Shown here: positions 15,240 through 26,200 of the stretch, piece by piece | Layout: the number at the start of each line of letters is the position of its first letter | How positions within the stretch are numbered: position 1 is the first letter of the stretch | From: Plectrocnemia conspersa | Taxonomy: Eukaryota; Arthropoda; Insecta; Trichoptera; Polycentropodidae | Direction of reading: 5' to 3' | DNA: 64,000 bases | Assembly: GCA_009617715.1 (NCBI GenBank) | Contig: VTFK01000526.1 | Span: forward strand, 186,001 to 250,000 | Program-made: the position numbers and the translations under genes | Notes under the pieces: model-generated | What the model saw: the letters and a program-made list of their open reading frames with translations, nothing else | Database searches by the model: none | What the model was told of the DNA's origin: nothing

Positions 15240-15720
15240 GCGTTTATTTACTGAGATCAAAATTATCATCCATCAACAAGGAAACAAGACAATAGCGTAA
15301 AGGATAGGATTACACAAAAGCCCTCGTTACGACCAGAAAGAATAACATAAAAAGTGTCCTCTGTCATTGAAAGAATATTTATTTGTTCACCGGATTTACA
15401 AGATTCCCGTAGCAGCATACGACCTTGGACAATGCCCATCAAGCAAATGTCACTTTCTTAATGCGTATACCCATAAGAATCGGGTACATCGCTACATGAT
15501 TGTGATTCGTCAGGAAGCTTTGCAGTCCATAGTATTTAAGGCTTGTCACCAAGGAGAAGTAAGTGACACTCGAAAATATTGCCGTGTCATCAGCATAACG
15601 AATATTGTTTATTGTCTCCCTGATTATTTTTATTTCATTTTGAGGAGTGCTTCTTTAAATATGGATTTGAATTATAACTTGAAAAAAGTAGGAGAAAGCA
15701 GATTATAATAAACGACCAGA
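15240..15720 (-). pseudogene. Reverse transcriptase relic, RTE-like LINE
   Basis: On the minus strand, 15612-15572 reads NNIRYADDTAIF, the catalytic YADD motif C of non-LTR reverse transcriptases. Just upstream, in another frame, is IFKEALLKMK, which matches the conserved segment before that motif in RTE/CR1-type elements. The two parts are separated by a frameshift and stops, and no endonuclease or complete palm domain remains. It is a dead LINE fragment. The clade assignment is by motif resemblance only. Confidence 0.7.
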
Positions 15721-16219
15721 AACTTTTTCAAATCATTATTACGAGAATACTCAAACTAATAAATTATTTCATTACATACATACTTAAATTGAAAATACTA
15801 AGCAAAGGAGCATATGTGATTTGTTATATCATAACATGATAAATTTTTATATAGCCATTTCATAATGTATTGTAACGCATGGTAACGTTTACTGTTAAAA
15901 TACCAGCCGACTGTTAACATATGTATAACTGACTAAAATAAAAAAAGCTACTGACCCAATAAATACTGGCCTAAAGCAATTAAAACATTTTGTACAATAT
16001 ACAAATAATAAACACTCGTAAGTACCCAATAGAATAGTCTGATATTACATAGAGTTTTATAAATGTTTGCCATAGAACTACATAGGGATATTGACAAACA
16101 TATACATACATAAAATTCACGCAATTTTTTTTTTAATCTATAATAAATAAAGAAGTAAAGAAGTGTAGGAAATAATTTTAGCTTATTAAAAAAATAATAA
16201 CATTATACAATATATAACT
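15721..16219. other. AT-rich, nothing recognised
   Basis: No exon, repeat or promoter pattern could be supported here. Confidence 0.45.
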
Positions 16220-16508
16220 AGAGGAAATTGTTTAAAAATCTCGTCAATCCCTCGGGAAATAGATTTGGAGATTTGGGCAAGACTTTGCGTTTCGCATCGG
16301 TATTTCACTTTCTCCAGGCTCCAATAGACTTTCTTCTACTCGCGCCAGGACAATGGTTCTTTAACGATTGTCGGTCGACGAATAAAATGACTAATAAATT
16401 TTATTCGCCGGGCATCTGTCGGCGAACGCTCGAACTAAAATCGCGAACCCGCTCTTTTCGGTAAATTAAAATAAAACATAGCCGATTGACAATTTTCACT
16501 GATTTATT

Positions 16509-16554
<46 letters not shown>

Positions 16555-17110
16555 TATTATATAATATTTATAAAAGAATTCGTAGATCTTAGTTTTCGAT
16601 AATATTTAGACGGATGAGCGTTTATGTAACGTAGTGTTTTTAGCGCATCGATTTTAGCATCTATCGATCTTGTTGCGTAACCCCTTCGACGAAAACGAAA
16701 GGTCCGCTAAGTAAATATAACGCGACGTTTACCTTCGGCGAAGTGATCTCGAATAAAGGACGCAAAAATGAGTGGCAAGATTGGACGTTTACTTATTTGT
16801 TTACATTTATTTCGCGGAGACTTTTCTCTTTGCTCTCTGGGATTTTCGCGGCTCGTTTTTTCACGCATCTCAGAGGCGAGATAAAAAATTCGACTAATGA
16901 GATACGGAGAGAAATTATTTATTTTTTGCCATATTGTATAATTCTTAAAACGAGTTTATAAACATATTACACTTGTTTTGCAATTACGTAACGCTTCAGC
17001 ATTGTAAACGTACACATCTCGCTTCGTTCCGAACGTCAATGCTTGACATTTGCGTTATGAAAGCGAAATTTTAGCGAAACTTATCTAACCTTCTTCATTA
17101 GCGTAGCAAT
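16220..17110. other. CpG-dense island without recognisable gene
   Basis: GC and CpG content rise clearly above the flanks, interrupted by a TA run at 16513-16560. Open frames of 72-78 codons exist but have no signal peptide, domain or splice structure. This looks like regulatory or conserved non-coding DNA and not like an exon; that reading is inference from composition. Confidence 0.35.
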
Positions 17111-18070
17111 TCAACAATTTATGTTTCGAACGGCGATAATATATTATTTTAAATATCATTCAATATAATGATTTGTGTTTGATTTACACATGAGTATTTA
17201 AAAATTGATTTGTGCTCGACGTGTATTAATGAATGATTCATTTGAACGTTGACATGATTTAATTATAAATCTTGTTTCGTTTTTATAGTTCCTTGATTAC
17301 AACGGCTATTTATAGATCTAGACGTTGAAGTGTAATTCAGGATGTAGAAGGAATATTTGCGCTGCTTTGATTAAGTAATAACTAAAATTATGTTCACCTA
17401 AAATATTTTTTACATTTTAATATTAAATTGGGGTTTTAATATTTTTTATTATTTGATTTTAACCTTTTTTCAAAGAGTCGATTTTATACTATATTTTACA
17501 TTTTTTAAATAAATATAATTTTTTTTTAATAATATTGTTTATATTATTTGTGTTTATATTATGGAAACTGTTTTATTTTATTAATAAATCTTATCTCGCG
17601 CTTAATATTTCATCATAAATCGGTATGAATATAAGAACATGCCAATGTAATGAAGCACACTTTAACATACCTACGTATAATAATTTTGCAATATGGATCA
17701 ACTTTGATTGAGAAGTAACATTGCTGTAATAACCATTATTAAAATATATAAAATTCTAAATTATTCTGATATTCGATACGTTTAGAATCAAGACTAATTT
17801 ATTTCAATATCATGAATTATTGATTTTAATACTTATATACCTATCTTCTATTCACAATTATAAGTAACTAATATAGCATAAAACGGGCAATTCGGCTTGT
17901 GATAAAGCATTTTAACCGTCAAAGAAAAAATGGAGCACCACCGTGGGTAACATTTTAGCAGCTGTTACAAAGTACTCGGAATTAATCAGAAAAAGTTGAA
18001 TTGAGAAAATATAACGCGTGCATTCGGGCTTACTATAATTCGTTTCAAAGAAACTCTTCACTTTTCTATA
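17111..18070. other. AT-rich intergenic DNA
   Basis: Nothing beyond low-complexity A/T sequence was seen. Confidence 0.45.
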
Positions 18071-18119
18071 TTTGGTAGAATAAGTCTCTGAGACTAGCTC
18101 AGAGACTTATACTACCAAA
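18071..18119. repeat. 22-bp near-perfect hairpin
   Basis: Arms 18071-18092 and 18098-18119 are reverse complements with one mismatch (TTTGGTAGAATAAG against TTTGGTAGTATAAG) and a 5-nt ACTAG loop. It sits 35 bp before the long TA array at 18155. Confidence 0.9.
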
Positions 18120-18154
18120 CTGTACTTTGCGAATATAATTTGTATAACAGTATG

Positions 18155-18418
<264 letters not shown>

Positions 18419-18628
18419 ATTAATTAAATTTCTGTGCTACATATGACTCTATATTGGTTTTTGCCTTTCCATTTTCTATTGACGCCGGAGTTTTCATATT
18501 TGTATTAATTTATAAAAATATTCTCATTATTTAGGTAAACAATTATATTTAAAATTTTAATTTGTTTGAATTATATATTTTCTGCCATTGGCTGCGAATC
18601 GTCAGAATATTTTTAGAAATAAAATCGC

Positions 18629-19051
18629 AAATCGTTAATTTTTTTTAAGAGGACAATTTAAATGCGCATTTAAATACATATTTTTTTCTATAAAAATAAC
18701 TATTTGTGCATTACAATAAGCATTAAATATTTATGTATATTCATAATAAATTGAGCAACATTGTATTTGTAGTGTGCACTAAAACGATTTATTTGTGTAT
18801 TAAAATAATAAAAAATGAGCATTAAAAAAACTGTTTTTAATAAATTTTTAAGCAAATGAATGTTATATTTTTAATATTATGAATATTTTATTGAACTAAA
18901 GATGATTTTTTAATATTTTAATGCACACAACAAATGAAATATTTTATTTAATGCTCATTTTTTATTATTGTACTGCACAAACAATTGATTTTATGGAACA
19001 AAGTATTTATTTAAATGCACATATCTCTTATAATAATATATTGTTAAATCG
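18629..19051. mobile_element. Palindromic MITE-like element
   Basis: The left half (18629-18830) and right half (18925-19051) are imperfect reverse complements. Shared blocks are ATG(C/T)GCATTTAAATA near the ends and an AATAATAAAAAATGAGCATT block towards the centre. There is no reading frame and no clear target-site duplication, so it is best described as a foldback or MITE-like non-autonomous element of unknown superfamily. Confidence 0.55.
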
Positions 19052-19399
19052 AACCCTTTTTAATCTTTTCTGGACAAACGGCGGCGAAAGATATTAAACA
19101 ATTAATTTGTTTTTATATAGGTATGGCTTTAAAGAGCTCTCATAATTTATATTATATTTTTTTTGACATTTGATACATATCTCGACTGACAGATTAGAAC
19201 GAAAAAATACGTTTTTAATATGCAAATTAATTTTTAATTTGCCCTTGAGATTGATTTATATTATCAATATAACACTATTAGCGCTTGATTAAAAAAAACT
19301 TAATAGGAAGCGTTTTATAGAACTACGACTTAAAATATGTCACAAATTTTTACGGTGTGACGATTTAAATAACCTTATAACATTTAAAATCTTCGCTTT

Positions 19400-19886
19400 C
19401 TAAAACGAGTAAAAAATCAATCTCACGGCACTTGCGTTATTGAAAATTTAGGTCCGGCATTGATCAGATTTATAATACGGGTTGTTCGTATCGATATTGT
19501 CGTAACGAAATTACGTTGTATTAGAAGGGTTTTTACATCGTTTCGAAAAGATAAAAGCAGTATTTTCGCTTTGAAAGGGCTTGCGAAATCGGTTGCGTTT
19601 CGCAACGTCCACTCGAGGGGTTTAACCCGATTAGGCTAATTTCCCAGCCTTGGAGATGTTCTCTCGAGTGACACCGATGATTTAATCTGGCCGCAATCGG
19701 GTGATTGATAGTGAGGATAATCGCACGCGCGCAATCACGAGCGACCCGATTAAAAAATTAGACTCCTCATTAGGATGATTGAAGACGACACCGTTCGTTT
19801 CGGTCGAACGAGCCCCGCTGATGATCGGCCAATTATCGACTTCCAGCGAGCCTCCAGGATGTTGCTGAAACGGCGGCGAACAAAGC
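19400..19886. promoter_or_regulatory. CpG-rich upstream region of gene 1
   Basis: CpG density rises steadily from about 19400 up to the TATA box of gene 1. It probably carries the proximal regulatory sequence. No specific factor site is claimed. Confidence 0.4.
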
Positions 19887-19949
19887 TATAAAGCGACGTG
19901 CCAGATGCACACCTGCACTAACCCTCTGAACGTCGACACTTCAACTCGA
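19887..19949 (+). promoter_or_regulatory. TATA box and 5' leader exon of gene 1
   Basis: TATAAAG at 19887-19893 stands 30 bp before a likely start at about 19917 (GCACTA). The short untranslated exon would end at 19949 before the donor GTAAGT (19950-19955). The next acceptor, TTTTTTGCTTCTTCAG, ends at 20096, just upstream of the start codon. This short leader spliced to a signal-peptide exon is common for insect secreted proteins. Confidence 0.6.
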
Positions 19950-20107
19950 GTAAGTTTTTTTGATATTTTGCAACCATAGTGCTAAAAAATCCTCTCACAT
20001 ATCGCACCGATAAATGTGCATTTTAGAGTATTATGTTGCGAAAGTCGGCCTTGCGCAATGGATCTTATGAGCCAAATCCATTTTTTGCTTCTTCAGATTC
20101 TACCGAA

Positions 20108-20236
20108 ATGAACGTATTACTTTGGACGATCGTCTGGGCCGTCGCAGGAGTCAATTCGGTGCCTTTGCCGAAGGAGACCGATGCGGCTATCGGAGACTTG
20201 CCTAAAAATACGGAGATAACAAAAAATCTGAAAAGC
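20108..20236 (+). CDS. Gene 1 coding exon 1 (signal peptide)
   Basis: Encodes residues 1-43, with the signal peptide followed by VPLPKETDAAIG. The donor is GTAAGA. An open frame extends upstream to an ATG at 20033, but this would put 25 polar residues before the signal peptide and would read through a strong acceptor, so the downstream ATG is preferred. Confidence 0.75.
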
Positions 20237-23200
20237 GTAAGATGATTCCATTAATGCAGCCAAACAATTTGAGCAACGTGTACTTATTAATCCGAGTAAA
20301 AAACAAGTTTTGATATTAAGATATAAATATTCAATTAAGATTTTTCTTAAAAAAAAATATAAATCACTTTGTAAATGTTCCCTTAACCATTACACATTGA
20401 TCCTCCAAAGTATTTACAATATATTATTTAATACCAGAAAACGTCTGGATTATAACTATATATTATATTAAAATAAGGTGAAAGTAGTAAATTAGTAAAA
20501 ATATTGTTTTCATATTTACAATAAAATATTATTTCTTTTACGAATTGTGATAAACCATTTTTAATGTTTTTTTTTTAACAATTCAGTTTTTAATTTAATT
20601 TGCATTTTAATATAATTAGCTTATAATATAGCTTTAATAATTATAAAAGCATCATTTATTTAAATTAAATGATTAAAATAATATTTTTTTATTAATTCCA
20701 TAACTGAAAAAATATATTATATAGACAAAATAGCTTGTAGTTTTTGAATGAAAATATGTGTATTTAACTATATTTTTTTTGTAGTAAATATGGAAACAAT
20801 TCCAAATTATCTGGAATTATATGTAATATCACACGAGAGGAATATTTTTATGAATTTGCTTCCACTCTATTTAAATATAATATTATATATTTATAACTTT
20901 CACGGATGCTGATATTTACAAATATAAATGTTACTTCTAAATTAAATATTATATCAATCGCTACACTATTTTTTTTTTAAAAGTGATATTTTATATTTCT
21001 ATAGTGTATAATAATTCCAGATTTTTAGATTAAATTTAAAGATTTTTAAATGAAAAAGTGAAACTGAAATATACGCGAATGTAACCTATTGCTGTAACTA
21101 GCATTTTTTTTATAGTATATAATTTTTGACGGCTACTTGTCACTCATAGCTGTTTGTTCATGTAATCACACTGTGTAATACGACTTCCTAACATTTTTTG
21201 CTACGAATATTCGAATACCTGTTTTATAGTTTTTTTAAACAAATATTTTAATAGCACTGGACCAATATTAAACATTAAAGTACACGGTAAACCGCATATA
21301 TTTATTTATACAAAACATCTCATTTATAATACAGTAAAAAATATTTATAATAAATTAATATAACATAACACTCACATACATTTTTTTCACAGTAATAGAT
21401 TTTTTAATTGTTATCTGACAATTTATTATAACTATTTTTAATTTTGCGAAAAAAGATTCATACAAGTTGTTCTATTTGCAGCTGTAATGCTCATTGCCAG
21501 TTAGCGATTTTATCATTACAGACATATTTCTTATAAAATACAACAGAGATGTAATCTCAGCGTTTTCTAGGGGAAGAGCAAATGTTAGCTAGTCAATGAT
21601 CGTTTTTTTTAATAATAATTTTAATATAAATAATTTAATAAATGACGTCAAAAGCAACAAAATCGTGCCATCACAGTAGAAACGCTTGTTTATTATTTAT
21701 ATAAATATTACTATTTACAATGAGTGAGAATCGAATGAAGCATATCTAAACTAAATACAAAAAAAGTTGCATTTTCATAATCTGGTATAATATTTATTAT
21801 AAAAGTTTAGTGAAAAATGTTTACTTTATTTATTAATTAAAATCAATAATTAAATATTTTATTAAAATTAAATCTAGTGAAAAATTGCCACACATTTCAG
21901 TGTCAGATTTTTTAACAAATGTATGAATTAAAACATAAATGTAATTCCAAGATTTATTTATTTAATTTAGTATCATTTAAAGCAGCAATAAATATAACAG
22001 ATAAAAAAATATTTTTGTGTCAGAAAAACTGATAAAATCTATTGAATAAACTGTATTAATTTAACTTTGCTTAAAAAAATTATAGCACAATGTTATTTTT
22101 TATAATATTACTTATGGAAAATTTGTCTATATACATACAATATTATTAATTGCGTATATGTTACAAAATCAATAATGCGTAGTAATTTGTAGCTTGTATC
22201 AGAAATCAATAATCTCTCTTGCTTAATTATCCGATTACCAAATCACCGATATGAAGTTAGTCGCGAGAAAAAAAAAAAAATTTATTTACCGATTGGTTTT
22301 ATGATTTTTTTAGCTAATAAACTATATCGATAGTTAATATATATATAAATAATGTCTGATTTTATAAAATGCAACAATATTATTTTCACGTAAAAAGGGA
22401 CTTGCTGATAATTTAAGAAAATAAAATTGATATTGTATATTTTTTAGAGAAAGTATGTTAATTTTAACTTTGTAGCAAAAATCTTGTCGTTCAGTGTCAT
22501 CTTTCGTAATCTCACCTATGTCATTTATTTTTAGTTATGTGTTACAAAATTTTATCGTTAATGCGTAGTCATTCGTAACTCAGAATTAACATTGACGACA
22601 CAAGGAATCTCTCTTGCTTAATTAGCTGAGAACCGAATCGCCGATGAAGCATTAATCGTAAGTTTAATACTTTTTTAGAATGAAGGCAGATCCAGCAGAC
22701 AGTCTGTGACGGTATTGTCCGACTACGACGAAAGGTACGATCTCAATAACGAAAGGCCACTGTTTGTACCTGAAAATGCTCCAGTTCCAAAAGTAATTAT
22801 GTACTAGCATTATATACTCATCTGCACCAATCATACGCATATCATAATATTTACATTGAGCTCCTGTTTTTATTAAAATTACTTATTTTTCTTTGACGTT
22901 CAAATATTCATTTTGTAGTGATCTAGAAATAATTGTTATCTGTCCCTATCTACTGGTATAATTAGTCATTATTACAAATTAATATATATTTTGCAATACA
23001 AAAAAATGTGCAAGCCGGTTTATGCAGCAAATCCCTGCACAAGAGTGATAAAAAGTTTGATCCAATGATCTTTCTTAGCAAAACATTTCTTTCAATAAAT
23101 CAGACCGTCTACTTGAGAAGATTTCTTATTTTATTTATTTATCATGAAAGTATTTAAAAAGTTATATTTATTTTTGCTAATATTTGAACGTGTCGTTGAA

Positions 23201-26200
23201 AATTGAAGTATGAATTTGCGTAGAAACCGAAAGCGCCTAGAAGGAGAGGAATCGGAGGCTTCATATCTACGATGCTGAGCAGTTCCAGCAGAGACAACAT
23301 CAAGGCGGTGAGTTTCGTTTCGTCACTAAAAAGTCTGATTTCCATCGAACGCAGTGAAATCAGGGCCGATAAGTTTCTATGTATTTCGGTGCACGCGCGA
23401 GGATGTGCACATCGCGCGTTGCGAAACGCGCAACAATAATGGTTTTGACCCAAAAAGGACATTAGACGCATCCTCTCGAATGCGTATAGTCGATAGAGTA
23501 GTTGTGAAATTATTGCGCTTGTCGATTGATTCGCTTTCGGTTGTGCTTGTAGAGTCGAGGGAAGGACGAGGCGGCCAGGAAAAGGATCCGCAGGCAGACG
23601 AAGGTATTTCGCGAAGGACTTCTACTCACGCGCGATTGCACTGCATGCGCTGCATTCTAGCACGACGCACTTCGTATCCTTCGGTGTCACGGCTGTCGAT
23701 CGCGTGACGCGCCTTCACTTATCGGTGTAAATACTAGGGCGCGATTAACTCAGTTTCACTAAGATTACAGTTAAGCTAGAGGAGCCTAAGAAGTCGGCCA
23801 AGCAAGAAGATTTCGAGACGCAGGGTTCTCCGGAAGACTCCGATTCAAATGAAGACTCGTTCGAGGATGACGAACCTCCGGGCGGCGGAGACGGACAAGG
23901 AGGCGGCCTTTTGGGAGCTCTGGCCGGATTAAGCGGAGTAATAACACTATGATCTTTCATAAAAAAACATCAATTATATCTTTGCGCTTTCAGGGCGGGG
24001 GAGAGTCCGATCTTGGAACGCTTTTGACTACAGTAGCGTCGATCGTCACTAGTTTGAGTGGGGTGAGATTTATTTTGACATTTAAAAATACATTCGAAAT
24101 GAAGCATTTTCCCCCTTTCCCTTTTGTAAGTAGGCTACTCACGCGAGTAACTATTTCGATTGTGAATCTTAGGTAATACTAAAAAAAAACGCTTCGCACG
24201 ATTATGAGTGGAATAAATTAACATAAACAACTTTACTTTATTGCAGTATGCACTAGCATTGCATACAATGAGATTTAGTTAAAATTTAAAAATGTAATAT
24301 TATTTACTCTATATTAATGGTCGGAAAACTATGCCCAAATCCGGCCAGGCGTAAGCTAGGAATAGATTTAACATTTAAAAGTAGGGCCAGAACGCTCAAC
24401 CGTCTAGTTGATGAGGTACGAGATAAGACCGCACGTGGTGCACCTATTGCTTTGCATTATACTGTGACAAATATTTGAATTAATAACCCGATTTTCAACT
24501 ATAAGAATATTCGTAAAATATTCCATTATATTATCTCAAATTAAATTCGAAAAATATATTAGAATGAAAGAATTGAAATATTTGAGCATCACATGTATTC
24601 TTTTTTCTCTCAATATGCCCGATTGACTAGTAACTCTCTAAAATCCATGATCCTTTTTGTGCCTTTATTTTCTTTCAAAATGCAAAAAAAATGTAGCACA
24701 AAAGTTTTTCAATAAAAGATGCTTTTAAATGCCTATGAAAAATATTTGTGAATAGAAAGTTTGTGGCCGTGTTTACTATGACCGAATTCGCAGAATTGGT
24801 TCGTTAAAAGAAGCAAAATATTGGAAAGGCACGCCCTTTATTATAGTTTAACGCTTATCTCAAAAACAGGTGTGCGTCGCAAATGCTTATGAAATTATAA
24901 GATATTTGTATTTGTTGTTTCAAAACGGAAGGATTTTATTTCAATCAGTTCAATAATTAAATCGCGGTTGATTTATTTATGATTATTTAATTTATTTAAA
25001 AATCCGCTGATACTGGGCACGATCATTTGGGCGATACAATAATAATGCAATACAGATAAATATGTAATGGAAATCTTATTTTTATCGTTTTATTTAGTAA
25101 CAATACCCTATTATTAATTAATTAATTAACATGATTTACTATATATTAAAATATATAAATACATATAAAAATATAAGTAATATTTTTTAGAAACGAGTTA
25201 AAAGATTAAAACATTATACGGTCTAAACAAAATATAAAGATCACTTTAACAGTTAGATTTTTTTATTCAATAACTTGTGAGAGTTACCCGATATCATAAA
25301 ACATTTCGGCTTAAGCCGGTAATTTTAATATAGCTATCTATCCCTACTAATAATGTTATTCGTGGATTTTGTACTGTACGAGATATTTTATTATGTTATG
25401 AGTCTTGGAAATAACTTTGAGAACAAACCTTTTTTAAATCCAATAATCTAGAAACGCTCAGTATACTTTTGAAATTTGAATGAAAACGTTCACAAAAAGT
25501 TGTCGTGGTTTTATAACACTGTCACAATATCAAAAAAAAAAGAAGTATGTATCTTTTTATGCACATATGGGTTATATTTAATGTGTTATTTATAGACAAT
25601 TATTTTCTATAGATAATTGTTGGGAAAGACTAATTTGAGATACCCTAGTTTATAGTCATCATAAATGTATAAACCAGGGAAATAATACAAAGAAAAATAT
25701 GTTTGGAATGGATATCTTTATGTTAAAGACAAGATTAATAAGAAAGAGTTGATTTAATTCTGGCGATGTGAAAATAAAAACAAATGCTGTTAAGGTACAA
25801 TATGGACAAGTGTTAGTAATGAATCATTAATTTCTGAAAGACATGAACACAAATGTAGTAGTTCTAACGCAAGGAGTTATTTCAGTAGATACGACAATGA
25901 GCAACATTTTATTAATCAATAATTCTTTTTTAATTATATATTATTTTACAGGCAGTTAATTGCTTTTTTGCACTAATTGAATAAATAAATTAATATCGGT
26001 AAAATCAGAGAAAAAAATAGGAATATGTTCGATGAAGTTTAATTTTACTAATAAATAAATAAAATGTCAATATTTTATTTAATCTAAATATTAATCTACA
26101 CACGCATATTGTTTAATAAGCAATGGATAATGATTGATTTAGAAAACAGTAACATAATACATGTATTTTACTACATACATTACATAATTGCAAAGTAAAA

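Noticed and set aside
20033..20107. Upstream ATG extending gene 1 by 25 residues
   Set aside because: It would precede the signal peptide and cross a strong splice acceptor ending at 20096.
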